Source of the DNA: Lachnospiraceae bacterium UBA1759
GTDB lineage: Bacteria; Bacillota; Clostridia; Lachnospirales; Lachnospiraceae
Length of the DNA: 64,000 nucleotides
NCBI GenBank assembly: GCA_002315555.1
Contig: DCHF01000006.1
Coordinates: forward strand, 1 to 64,000
Reading direction: 5' to 3'
Part shown: positions 21,764 to 30,212 of the stretch, piece by piece
How the letters are laid out: the number at the start of each line of letters is the position of its first letter
How positions within the stretch are numbered: the first letter of the stretch is position 1
Made by a program: the position numbers and the translations under genes
Notes under the pieces: model-generated
The model's database searches: none
The model's input: the letters and a program-made list of their open reading frames with translations, nothing else
What the model was told of the DNA's origin: nothing

Positions 21764-23499
21764 TCTTTGCTACCTCCCGTAATGGCACCGAAATTGCAGA
21801 GCTGGCTGCAAACGCCGCAGCCGGTACACTGGGTCGCATCGATGACCGGTGCGCCGTCATGCAGGCTGATGGCCGGACAGCCGATCTTCATGCACATCTT
21901 GCACTTCTTGCACTTGTCACTGTCCACATGAAGTGCCGGAGCGTGCTTCACGGTCTTTAACAGTGCGCAGGGGCGTCTTGAAATGACGACGGACGGACCG
22001 TCATAAGCGACCTCGGCCTTGATCACGGCTTCGGTCTGCTTGAGATCGTACGGATCCACGACTTCCACGTGGTCGATACCCATGGCCTTTACGAGCGCCA
22101 CAAGGTCGATAGCCGTTGCCGGATCGCCGTTGATACGCTTGCCGTTGGTCGGGTTATTCTGATGACCGGTCATGCCGGTGATGGAGTTGTCCACGATGAT
22201 GACCGTGGAATTGCTTCCGTTGTAAGCAATATTCGCAAGTCCGGTCATACCTGAATGCATGAAGGTGGAGTCACCGATGACCGCTACGGTCTTATGTTCG
22301 GACTCCGCGCCGCGGACCTTGTTGAAACCGTGAACGCCGGAAACGGACGCGCCCATGCAGAGGACCATATCGACCGCATTCAACGGCTGAGCGGAACCCA
22401 GAGTGTAGCATCCGATATCACCGATGACGGTGTATTTATTCTTGGACAGGGTGTAGAACAGGCCTCTGTGCGGACAGCCTGCACACATGACCGGCGGACG
22501 TCCCGGAAGCTGAAGCTCCGGAATGTGGTCCTGAAGCGGTGCGCCGAGCGCCTTTGCGATGGTGGTCTGTGAGAATTCGCCGATGACCGGGAACAGGTTC
22601 TTACCCTCACAGGTAATGCCCAGGCCCTTTACATGAGTCTCGATGACCGGATCCAGCTCCTCGATGACCACAAGACGCTCCACGTTCTTTGCGAAGGTCT
22701 TGATCAGTTCCACCGGAAGCGGGTTGATCATGCCGAGCTTTAATACGCTGACGGAATCACCGAATACTTCCTTGACGTACTCATAGCAGGTACCGGAAGT
22801 GATGATACCGAGTGCCTTGTCCTCCGCATACTCGATACGGTTTAACGGAGAGGTCTCAGCATAAGCGGTGAGCTTCGCGGTACGCTCTTCAACGACCGGG
22901 TGCTTGCGGATGGCATTGGCCGGAGCCATGATGTATTTCTGCGGCGCCTTGACGTATTCCTTCAGCTCGTGCTCTTCTCTCTCTTCCATTTCCACCGTGC
23001 ACTGGGAATGTGCGATACGGGTGCAGGTGCGGAGAAGAACAGCGGTATCAAACTCTTCGGAAATATCAAACGCGATCTTTGCAAATTCCTTGGCTTCACG
23101 GGCGTCCGCCGGCTCCAGCATCGGGATCTTGGAAGCGATGGCATAGTGACGGGAATCCTGCTCATTCTGAGAGGAATGCATGCCCGGGTCGTCCGCAACG
23201 CAGATGACCATACCGGCATTGACACCGGTGTAGGAAATGGTGAACAACGGGTCTGCGGCAACGTTCAGGCCGACGTGCTTCATTGCACAGGCACTTCTGC
23301 CGCCGGCAAGGGACGCACCGAATGCCGCTTCCGTAGCGACCTTTTCATTCGGAGCCCACTCGCAGTAGATCTCTTTGTATTTTACAGCCTCTTCGGTGAT
23401 CTCCGTGGAAGGCGTTCCGGGATAAGCGGAGACCAGTTTACAGCCGGCTTCGTATAAGCCGCGGGCGACTGCCTCGTTACCCAGCATCAGTTTATTCAT
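21760..23499 (-). CDS. iorA: Indolepyruvate:ferredoxin oxidoreductase, alpha subunit
   Basis: This 579-residue subunit has an N-terminal pyrimidine-binding domain (GNEAVARGLYEAG, AYPGTPSTEI), a TPP-binding domain (GDSTFMHSGMTGL, VDNSITGMTGHQ) and two C-terminal [4Fe-4S] clusters (C-x2-C-x2-C-x3-C near residue 530 and again near 560). It converts indole-, phenyl- or hydroxyphenylpyruvate to the acyl-CoA. GGAGG precedes the ATG. It heads a five-gene operon from the promoter at 23612-23639. Confidence 0.97.
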   Translation of the reverse strand: MNKLMLGNEAVARGLYEAGCKLVSAYPGTPSTEITEEAVKYKEIYCEWAPNEKVATEAAFGASLAGGRSACAMKHVGLNVAADPLFTISYTGVNAGMVICVADDPGMHSSQNEQDSRHYAIASKIPMLEPADAREAKEFAKIAFDISEEFDTAVLLRTCTRIAHSQCTVEMEEREEHELKEYVKAPQKYIMAPANAIRKHPVVEERTAKLTAYAETSPLNRIEYAEDKALGIITSGTCYEYVKEVFGDSVSVLKLGMINPLPVELIKTFAKNVERLVVIEELDPVIETHVKGLGITCEGKNLFPVIGEFSQTTIAKALGAPLQDHIPELQLPGRPPVMCAGCPHRGLFYTLSKNKYTVIGDIGCYTLGSAQPLNAVDMVLCMGASVSGVHGFNKVRGAESEHKTVAVIGDSTFMHSGMTGLANIAYNGSNSTVIIVDNSITGMTGHQNNPTNGKRINGDPATAIDLVALVKAMGIDHVEVVDPYDLKQTEAVIKAEVAYDGPSVVISRRPCALLKTVKHAPALHVDSDKCKKCKMCMKIGCPAISLHDGAPVIDATQCTGCGVCSQLCNFGAITGGSKE

Positions 23500-23611
23500 A
23501 AGTTGTCCTCCTGTGTTCTGCGGACGATGCCGTTATGTTTCACGGCCCTTGAAACAAATTATTGTCAATCTTGTCAAGAACGCTTCTGCAGAACAATCGT
23601 ATAATAGGTCA

Positions 23612-23639
23612 ATTTTACCATTTTCTGTCGCTTTGTCAA
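23612..23639 (-). promoter_or_regulatory. Promoter for the arylpyruvate operon
   Basis: TTGACA, a 16-base spacer and TAAAAT on the minus strand, about 112 bases before iorA. A further TTGACA-like box lies nearer the gene without a matching -10 box. From 23640 to 23786, between this and the island's last gene, I see no gene or strong hairpin. Confidence 0.55.
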
Positions 23640-23786
23640 GGTAAAGCGATAAAGAAAGCGCTTACATAATGATGAGTAAACAGTATATTTCAACGCAATC
23701 ACCCTGCAACATTGTCTTTAAACGGCCGAAGCAATTCTGAAGACATGCACTTGAGGATTTTGATACATCATTGATATGACGAATGG

Positions 23787-24388
23787 TTATATAAAGATCT
23801 TTTGTTTGACTTCTATCGGGAATGTGTTAGGATCCTGATTTTTTGACAGATATGTACAGATGTTGTATAGGGATTCGTTATATTTCTTAGAATAGATGGC
23901 AAGAACTTTGTTTACGGGTCGTACAAGTGTCTTAATACTTTCGTTATATAATGTGACGGGGAAATCTATGGACTTACCAAACCGAAATCCTACACTAAGT
24001 ACGGCTTTGGTATTTCCGACAAAGTAATCGGCTTTTATATAAACCCCGCTGTCGATGAAATCACCAATCATACAGCTGTTATATAAAAGGTTTGACAGGT
24101 AAGGCAATACCATCAATTTTTGATGTGCTTTGCCTTTCATGTCAAGCGAAATGTCTTTAATGGATAATTTGTGCGAAAGACAAGCAGAATAGAACATGGA
24201 TGCAGATAATTTTGTGGTGATTCGGTCAGATGCAAAAAGTTAATATCTCGAAAACCCACCTCTGTGGTTTTGATTTCTTTCCCGGTTTGATAAATTATTA
24301 AAAAATGCTTATCATTCAACTTTTTTTCGTATTCTTCGGATGCATCGATTATGATCTTTAACGCTTCTTGGATCGTATATTTTTTCAT
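23787..24388 (-). pseudogene. PBECR4-type (BECR-fold) RNase-like protein, broken by one missing base
   Basis: Two overlapping frames together encode a protein of about 200 residues. The first frame (from ATG 24388, after an AAGGAGG site) gives MKKYTIQEALKIIIDASEEY and VGFRDINFLHLT, then goes wrong. The second frame, read from about 24222 on, continues ITTKLSASMFYSACLSHKLS and later MIGDFIDSG, KADYFVGN and YSKKYNESLY. Adding one base near 24219-24227 restores the expected FLHLTG-I junction. This pattern matches PBECR4 (phage Barnase/EndoU/ColicinE5-D/RelE-like nuclease 4), a predicted RNase domain. It is either an inactivated gene or an assembly error. Directly upstream is a repeat RNA array with its own terminator, as in type III toxin-antitoxin loci. 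Family call is by eye. Confidence 0.7.
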
Positions 24389-24401
24389 GTACCTCCTTAT
24401 C

Positions 24402-24431
24402 AAAAAAGGTTGCCCTTATGGACAACCTTTA
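24402..24431 (-). terminator. Intrinsic terminator between the RNA repeats and the PBECR4 gene
   Basis: AAAGGTTG and CAACCTTT pair around a ten-base loop, followed by TTTTTT on the minus strand. The AAGGAGG of the next gene comes only a few bases later, so any readthrough would express that gene. Confidence 0.85.
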
Positions 24432-24442
24432 ATAAACAAATA

Positions 24443-24598
24443 AAGCTGATTTTTCTGTTGTCTGCCAACTTGCCGTCCGACGAAACGACTAAAATGTGGA
24501 GTTTTTCTGTTGCTCCCCAGCTTGCCAGCCTATGAACTGGCTGAAATGTCAGATTTTTAAGGTGTCAGCTCACCTAAGACGTTTCCGTCTTTAATGAC
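24443..24598 (-). ncRNA. Array of three tandem 52-base repeats, candidate RNA antitoxin
   Basis: Three contiguous units of exactly 52 bases (24547-24598, 24495-24546, 24443-24494 in transcription order) share a plan. An initial small hairpin is best in the first (AAGACG-GAAA-CGTCTT, a GNRA loop) and second (CAGCC/GGCTG) units. It is followed by a variable middle, an invariant AAAAA at unit positions 41-45, and a tail. In the third unit AAGTTGG can pair with TCAGCTT across the A tract; in the second GGAG pairs with CTCC. Sequence identity is moderate, so structure rather than sequence seems conserved. The likely transcript starts near unit position 7 of the first repeat and ends at the terminator at 24402. 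Function is inferred from the resemblance to type III antitoxin arrays. Confidence 0.7.
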
Positions 24599-24627
24599 AT
24601 TTTACGTTATCGAATCCGAATAGTCAA
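24599..24627 (-). promoter_or_regulatory. Promoter of the three-repeat RNA
   Basis: TTGACT, a 17-base spacer and TAAAAT on the minus strand. The -10 box abuts the first 52-base repeat, which places the start of RNA just at its first hairpin. Confidence 0.75.
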
Positions 24628-24693
24628 GACTCTTTCGCGCTTACTTCAGCAAGAAAAGAGTGGCACCTCATCCAAATAATCAATCCAACTTAA

Positions 24694-24724
24694 CAAAAAA
24701 AGGTTGCCTTAATGGACAACCTCA
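24694..24724 (-). terminator. Second copy of the island terminator hairpin
   Basis: AGGTTG and CAACCT pair around a ten-base loop nearly identical to that of the hairpin at 24402-24431, and TTTTTTT follows on the minus strand. It ends the upstream single-repeat RNA. From 24638 to 24693 there is no gene, so no toxin follows this copy. Confidence 0.8.
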
Positions 24725-24733
24725 TAAAAACTA

Positions 24734-24785
24734 TGTCAGATTTTTATAGCGCACCCCCGCCGAAAGTGCTTTCATCTTTGATGAT
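24734..24785 (-). ncRNA. Single 52-base repeat, duplicate of the array unit
   Basis: This unit is 52 bases, carries the AAAAATCTGACA tail identical to the first unit of the main array, and has the same promoter on one side and the same terminator on the other. It represents a duplication of promoter, first repeat and terminator. Its hairpin is weak (AAAG/CTTT), so it may be decaying. Confidence 0.65.
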
Positions 24786-24813
24786 ATTTAACGTCATCGA
24801 ATCAAATAGTCAA
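24786..24813 (-). promoter_or_regulatory. Promoter of the single-repeat RNA
   Basis: TTGACT, a 16-base spacer and TTAAAT on the minus strand, starting 11 bases after the stop of the preceding gene. It aligns with the promoter at 24599-24627, including the flanking ATTCGAT-ACG segment. Confidence 0.6.
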
Positions 24814-24824
24814 GTATCTTTAGC

Positions 24825-25490
24825 TTACCGTGCCTCTGCTAAGGCATTGAGCTCCTTATCAGAAATAACGCTTAAAACTATTATGTTTTGATTAGTATTA
24901 TTCGTATGAGAACTGATCCGAATTCTGCAAATATCATCTTTCCACACCCTGATTGGTGTCCGATCCATAAATAAATAGGGAGTCCCATCAAAGCCTTCCA
25001 TGTCAGTAAGCAGGTCGCGCATCTTTGAATCTGCTGTGCATAGGTTGATTCCTCTCTTAATAATCACTTCATTTCCGCGCTTTCCAAACAGACCATAGGT
25101 TATATCATTCATATCCATAAATCCGAAACGCATTCTTACAACAGTTGCATCACTGACATCGATATTTGCATAGCTCAAATTCGCAAGCTCACACCAATCT
25201 TCCCGTTCGCCCTTAGTTACCTTTATGCTCATTTTTGAACGGGCAGGCAACACACGCTGAGGCGCTTCAATTACCCATCCCTGTTGTTCAAAATCACTTA
25301 ACGGACAAGGTAAACAGAAATACGTATCGAGTAAGATAAAGTCTGTTTTTGTATCATCACTGAGCATAGAAAGGTACTCTTCGTTTCTGCATTGAAGATT
25401 ATAATATCGTATATCATGAAGTTTCAGTCCGCCGATGATAGCCCCTATAACGACCAATGCAATGAAACAACTTATCAGTTTCTTTTCCAT
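24825..25490 (-). CDS. Membrane-anchored protein of the island, function unknown
   Basis: The 221-residue product has a short basic start, one membrane segment (about residues 5-22, LISCFIALVVIGAIIGG) and an outer domain of about 195 residues with several Cys (CLPCP among them). I recognise no family. It follows the 1200-residue SH3b protein by 56 bases on the same strand and may be its partner or immunity factor; that is speculation. The start at 25490 is chosen for GGAAGGA seven bases upstream. The last codons appear to be duplicated in decayed form near 24640, upstream of the second RNA promoter. Confidence 0.7.
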   Translation of the reverse strand: MEKKLISCFIALVVIGAIIGGLKLHDIRYYNLQCRNEEYLSMLSDDTKTDFILLDTYFCLPCPLSDFEQQGWVIEAPQRVLPARSKMSIKVTKGEREDWCELANLSYANIDVSDATVVRMRFGFMDMNDITYGLFGKRGNEVIIKRGINLCTADSKMRDLLTDMEGFDGTPYLFMDRTPIRVWKDDICRIRISSHTNNTNQNIIVLSVISDKELNALAEAR

Positions 25491-25546
25491 AACAAATCCT
25501 TCCTTGGAGCACATGGCAAATGCGCCATGTGCCCTCAAAACCTCAT

Positions 25547-28500
25547 TTAGTTCATTCGCATGTCATCTGTTTCAGTTAGAATATACTTTGCAAATGCAAA
25601 ACAAGCCGCATTAATAGCCTCTACCGTTGGTGTTATTCCCCCAATCAGTTGACCTTTGCCAAACAGACTCATTACACTTACTATCGGTGCCCCCGTATAA
25701 TCTCTGTAGTATTCCTCCGGAACCCCCAATAAAGTCAAATCATAAAACTCATGAGTTTCCTTGACTCTTACCGCATTAGCCAGTTCTTCTAAATTCGGAT
25801 ATCCATTATAGTCGTGACCGAAAATATCCTGTAATAAATTTCGTTTTCTTTCGGTCACTTTTTCACTATAATAATGACTAAAGCATCGTGAAAACACATG
25901 ACATTCTTCACTCGATCGCACGACGTCTAACTCTTTTGCAAGGCCTATTGCGTCAACATCAGAAATGAAATCTTCATAATGAAATCTACTGTCAACAGAG
26001 GAATATGTCAGATAAGGATCACGGATAGAATTGGATTGTCCCATCACTGTGCTGGCGCAATTTAATTCATCGCCTGCTCCATTTACCACTACGTTATTAG
26101 TCATCGTTGCCAAATCTGCACCCCAACCGCACCAATAATCAAATGCCCCAATAACGTTCTGATAATACCCCTGCAGCGTTGCCATTAAATGCTTCCACTT
26201 GAAGTATCCCCAATTTCCCAAATCCACGAGTGGACAGTTATCTTTATCGTTCCCCGTCGAAAGAATTCTGATTTCTTTTTCCAAGAGTGTTCCATTTTCT
26301 ACAGAATTCACAAAGCCAGACTCAAAATCATTTCCTAACATCACAATAGTCCACGGCAAATCATCATACGCCAAATGGCGCGCGAGCCCACAGAATAAGT
26401 GCGTAACTTTTTGTCCATAAGGAGTCCACGGAATAGTGGGTTCCATCAAACGAATTTGCCGATAATAACTGTAAAACGCAGTTTCGATATCTTCAACCAT
26501 ATGGATAAACAGTTCAAAACTCAACACGATATTAGCATAATTTTCATCACTATTGATAACATCTGCAATGGAGGCCATAATCCTGTAACTGTTTGGATCA
26601 TACTGTTTACTCGGTTTCCTATATTCGATATGATATCCACACTTGGAGCACTCTGCAAAGGCATAATCAGGATACGTCAATCGATGCCCTTCTGTATCAT
26701 TTGCATCCGCCTCACAATCAACTTCTTTCAAAAACAGTTTCAGCACACCAAAAGGCACGAATCCCCGGCTTCCATCTTCAGCAGTAACCTGGCACCACTT
26801 TCCGGTCGCCATTCCTTGTACTTGATTGAGTACAGTCACATACTGCCCTTTGTAAAGCTTCTGAAGAGTTTCAGCCGAAAGATAAGGTCCTTCATACTCC
26901 AGAACACCGCGCTCCACTAAAAAGGTTGAATTCAGTATAACACCTTTTCGTCCATCTGAATAGACAACATACGGACTTGTTGTTGATGCAACATGATGCA
27001 CAAGATCCGAACGGATGTAACCGGCATTACCGTTGTACTGCACCCGATACCAAGAATATCCGTCAGCGCCGTTTTCTGTCCCGATCACTTCCACGTGAGT
27101 AAGATTATCGATGGAGCACACAATCGAATAACCGATTCCTGCTCCGGTACGGATATTAACATAAGAGTTTCCACCACCGGCCTGAACATATCCGCCCCAG
27201 GAAGCATAATCACGACTTGAAGTAATTGTCATTCCATGTGACACAAGATCAGAACGTACAAATCCCACATATCTGTTTAAAATTCGAATTTTAAACCAGA
27301 CATATCCATCCGCCGCAGACACCTGATCGATCACATCGAACTGATCCCCATTCACCAACTGAGGATAACTGCCAATGACTTCTGATGTAGTGCTGGGGCC
27401 ACTACGCACGTTAACAACTCCTGTGGTACTATTTGCAGTTCCCGTCCATACCGGATAAGCGAACGTATTAACAGGTTCCAGGAGATCTCCCCTTGTATAA
27501 CCGATGTACATGTCTCTCACAAGAATTTTATACCAAACCCTACCATCAGTTCCACACATTTGATCCGTAACTTTAACTTTAGTCCCGTTGGAAATATTAG
27601 CAACGATGCCATGCAGGCTGTAATTAGTTCCTGGACCGATTCTAATATTCAATGTTCCCGTCTCAGTATTGGCAGTTGCATACCACGGATCATAACCAGT
27701 CGTCGTCCTCACCAGATCGCATCGAACATATCCTGCATATACCCCTGCAACAGTCAGTTTGTACCATATATAACCATCTGTTGATAAGACTTCTCCCACC
27801 ACATGCACCGAAGTGCCGTTGGCATATGGACTCCCCTCTACAAGTGTATATCCTGTTCCAGGTCCTTTCCGGATGTTTGCTGAACCGGTTGTCGTATTCA
27901 ATTTACCGTTCCACTCATTATAATAGCCTTCCACATATGGAGTAATCAAATCCGATCGACAGTATCCCACATTTACACCATCGATTTCAATCTGATACCA
28001 ACGATAACCATCGTTACCACTAATTTCGTTCACCACAGTGACTTTATCACCGTTTGACAGTGCTGAATGAAGTGATGACATTGAAGAATTAACCGTAGCT
28101 TCAACACGAATATTTACAATTCCTGTCGAACTGTTTGCCATACCATACCAATTCGAATAGTTCACCACAGAATATGCTGAAATAAGGTCACTTCTGATAT
28201 AGCCGTCATAATTTCCCATAAATGTCACATGATACCAGATTCTGTGATCGTTAGTTCCAATGTTTTCACCCATGACTGTTACAATTGATCCATTGGGCAG
28301 TTCCTGAATCAAAGGATGTAACGAATACTCTACTCCCGGCCCCGTCCGCACGTTTACATGATCATTTGCACCGTGAACCGTACCATTCCAACTAAGGTAC
28401 TCATTCTCATATGCAGGCGCATCCAAATATCCCACGTAATACGAATGAACATATCCCGTATTTCCATTGACTGCACGAATCTTATAGTATTCACCAATTG

Positions 28501-29149
28501 ATCCTACAATCGTAATTTGAACCCCATTATGCAAACTTCCCGTAGTTGCAGCTACAGATGTAGGGGGATACATTAATGACGGAGTTACTTGATCCACGTT
28601 GATAATTTTCCCAATCCACGGAATATACCCTTCGGCTGTTGTTGCCATCACAACTTCATCACCTGTGTGTTCTTCGTATTGAATTCCCCTCAATAACAGA
28701 CAATGAGTAAATCCTCTACCATCCAGAGAATTCATGGTAACATTCAATTCCTCACTTCGCGCTTCAACAACCTGTTGGCCACCCACATAGATTCCAACGT
28801 GCTTATTTTTCCATAGAATTGCCCCATAGGGGATCTTGTGCCCATCAGCAAGCCACGTTCCATTCGAAAACGTCAATATTCTGCGCTCATATGCCATTTC
28901 ATATAAACTATAGGTGCTCTGAGCTGATAATCCACAACAGATACTTACATAGCCAGAGCAGTCCGCACATGAATATCCTGCGTTAGCTCTCGCAGCAGCC
29001 TTTTTGGATTCTGAATCAAAGTATGAGGGACTATTCCTGATGAGTTCCTCTACATGGGCGACCGAACACCATTCGCCCTTGGCTCCATAAATATATTTGT
29101 ATTGATCAATCACGGCACGAGCATTACGTGCAACTTCTATTCCGGTCAT
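25547..29149 (-). CDS. Large NlpC/P60-like protein with SH3b repeats and a novel C-terminal domain
   Basis: This 1200-residue protein has three parts. Residues 1-155 look like an NlpC/P60 or CHAP-type peptidase: SCADCSGYVS with likely nucleophile Cys64, and KHVGIYVGGQQVVEA with His117. Residues 170-850 hold eight or nine SH3b repeats of about 70 residues, each with NIR-GPGT-Y and GY-RSDL signatures, which usually bind cell-wall peptides. Residues 880-1200 form a domain I do not recognise, with CSKCGYH at its start and many conserved-looking aromatics (FDYWCGWGADLATMTN). There is no signal peptide or membrane segment, so release may need a dedicated route or lysis. The protein could be a peptidoglycan hydrolase or an antibacterial effector. 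Confidence 0.8.
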   Translation of the reverse strand: MTGIEVARNARAVIDQYKYIYGAKGEWCSVAHVEELIRNSPSYFDSESKKAAARANAGYSCADCSGYVSICCGLSAQSTYSLYEMAYERRILTFSNGTWLADGHKIPYGAILWKNKHVGIYVGGQQVVEARSEELNVTMNSLDGRGFTHCLLLRGIQYEEHTGDEVVMATTAEGYIPWIGKIINVDQVTPSLMYPPTSVAATTGSLHNGVQITIVGSIGEYYKIRAVNGNTGYVHSYYVGYLDAPAYENEYLSWNGTVHGANDHVNVRTGPGVEYSLHPLIQELPNGSIVTVMGENIGTNDHRIWYHVTFMGNYDGYIRSDLISAYSVVNYSNWYGMANSSTGIVNIRVEATVNSSMSSLHSALSNGDKVTVVNEISGNDGYRWYQIEIDGVNVGYCRSDLITPYVEGYYNEWNGKLNTTTGSANIRKGPGTGYTLVEGSPYANGTSVHVVGEVLSTDGYIWYKLTVAGVYAGYVRCDLVRTTTGYDPWYATANTETGTLNIRIGPGTNYSLHGIVANISNGTKVKVTDQMCGTDGRVWYKILVRDMYIGYTRGDLLEPVNTFAYPVWTGTANSTTGVVNVRSGPSTTSEVIGSYPQLVNGDQFDVIDQVSAADGYVWFKIRILNRYVGFVRSDLVSHGMTITSSRDYASWGGYVQAGGGNSYVNIRTGAGIGYSIVCSIDNLTHVEVIGTENGADGYSWYRVQYNGNAGYIRSDLVHHVASTTSPYVVYSDGRKGVILNSTFLVERGVLEYEGPYLSAETLQKLYKGQYVTVLNQVQGMATGKWCQVTAEDGSRGFVPFGVLKLFLKEVDCEADANDTEGHRLTYPDYAFAECSKCGYHIEYRKPSKQYDPNSYRIMASIADVINSDENYANIVLSFELFIHMVEDIETAFYSYYRQIRLMEPTIPWTPYGQKVTHLFCGLARHLAYDDLPWTIVMLGNDFESGFVNSVENGTLLEKEIRILSTGNDKDNCPLVDLGNWGYFKWKHLMATLQGYYQNVIGAFDYWCGWGADLATMTNNVVVNGAGDELNCASTVMGQSNSIRDPYLTYSSVDSRFHYEDFISDVDAIGLAKELDVVRSSEECHVFSRCFSHYYSEKVTERKRNLLQDIFGHDYNGYPNLEELANAVRVKETHEFYDLTLLGVPEEYYRDYTGAPIVSVMSLFGKGQLIGGITPTVEAINAACFAFAKYILTETDDMRMN

Positions 29150-29444
29150 ATTGGCCCTTTCTGATAGTCATACTATCATGATGTTGAGTTCTTTAGTTAC
29201 AAAATCTTTCTTGCGGCCATATATCCCACCATCCCCTTTCATTTTAGTTATTTTTTACACGTTTGCATTATACAATCGGTAAGTTTCAAGGATAAATTAT
29301 AGCCCCAGTTCGTGAGGAGCTTCTGGTTTATTATGCTATTCTATGTTTGCTGTATTTATCCATTTTAACCGTTTGTATCATTATAATACACGTCCCATAG
29401 AGCATTATCAATACAAATACAAAAATTTTTAAACAAACAACTGC
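29150..29444. other. AT-rich intergenic region between divergent island genes
   Basis: This 295-base stretch separates the SH3b gene (minus) from the XRE gene (plus). It contains TATAAT boxes on the minus strand near 29270 and 29375 with poor -35 partners, so the SH3b promoter is uncertain. I see no gene or long hairpin. Confidence 0.5.
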
Positions 29445-29473
29445 TTGATTTTTATTCCCGATTGGTATATGTT
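29445..29473 (+). promoter_or_regulatory. Candidate promoter for the XRE gene
   Basis: TTGATT, a 17-base spacer and TATGTT, about 67 bases ahead of the ATG at 29541. Confidence 0.45.
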
Positions 29474-29540
29474 ATTATTAAAATTTACCTTATTCAAGAA
29501 AAAGGATACGAAAACTCACAAGGATATTATAGGTGTAATA

Positions 29541-29867
29541 ATGGACAGAACACTTGGAAACAATATTTCAGATCATTTAAATGAGTTGGGTATGTCACAG
29601 CGCGATCTTGCTAAAGCTGTCGGCGTCAACGAGGTCTCTATGTCTCGGTATGTAACCGGAGTCCGAATCCCAAAAGCCCCTGTTCTCGCACGAATTGCCA
29701 TTGCTTTACATACCACTTCCGAAGAACTTATGGACACTTCAACTCCGGAAAATGATTTCGAAACTGAATACTATCGTATCCTGCGTTCTATTTCAAAAAA
29801 TGCTTCTCAAATGACACAACGCCAAAAAAGCGCACTTATTGCCGCTATTATTGAAGGAGATACTTAA
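29541..29867 (+). CDS. XRE-family transcriptional regulator
   Basis: The 108-residue protein has a helix-turn-helix at about residues 9-62: LNELGMSQRDLAKAVGV then VSMSRYVTGVRIPKAPVL, ending in the usual IAIAL...EEL pattern. The C-terminal 40 residues are helical and may dimerise. It probably binds DNA as a repressor of island genes. The start at 29541 is chosen because AGGTG precedes it and the HTH begins directly; the longer frame upstream covers the promoter. It is followed 30 bases later by a small gene in the same direction. Confidence 0.85.
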   Translation: MDRTLGNNISDHLNELGMSQRDLAKAVGVNEVSMSRYVTGVRIPKAPVLARIAIALHTTSEELMDTSTPENDFETEYYRILRSISKNASQMTQRQKSALIAAIIEGDT

Positions 29868-29897
29868 TACATATCGTATAACTAAAAAGGAGATCTT

Positions 29898-30110
29898 ATG
29901 GCCGTCGAGGAACGTGTAGTTGTCTTTAATATAAGCAAAATAATCGAAGCGATAATCCTTATGGATGAAATCGCCCGTCCGCCATTAGCTGACATCTTAG
30001 AGGATTTAGAAGACAACATAAGCGATGAGTTTTTCCCTGACAATTGTGGGTTTACTCAGTTGCCTCAAGCAATTCGTTTTTTCCGTATAGTGTGCAAACT
30101 CACTCAGTAA
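29898..30110 (+). CDS. Small protein of the island, unknown
   Basis: The 70-residue product has a hydrophobic patch (IIEAIILMDEIA) and an acidic middle, without a clear membrane segment or motif. AAAGGAGATCTT precedes the ATG, a strong sign that it is translated. It is probably co-transcribed with the XRE regulator. Confidence 0.6.
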   Translation: MAVEERVVVFNISKIIEAIILMDEIARPPLADILEDLEDNISDEFFPDNCGFTQLPQAIRFFRIVCKLTQ

Positions 30111-30212
30111 ATAATACAAATTCATTATTTGATCATAAAATCGATTTATTCTCAGAACATATGTAAATTGATGCAAAGATTTACAATAATCCTACAGCAT
30201 CAAGGCGTGTCA

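Noticed and set aside
23500..23786. Integrase attachment site at the island's left edge
   Set aside because: I looked for direct repeats matching the right edge near 30540 and for a tRNA end and saw neither.
24443..24785. CRISPR array
   Set aside because: The 52-base units are contiguous and diverged, with no identical repeats separated by unique spacers and no cas genes.
26199..27945. Plus-strand frames inside the SH3b gene
   Set aside because: They are complementary to a continuous repeat-rich 1200-codon frame and have no start signals.
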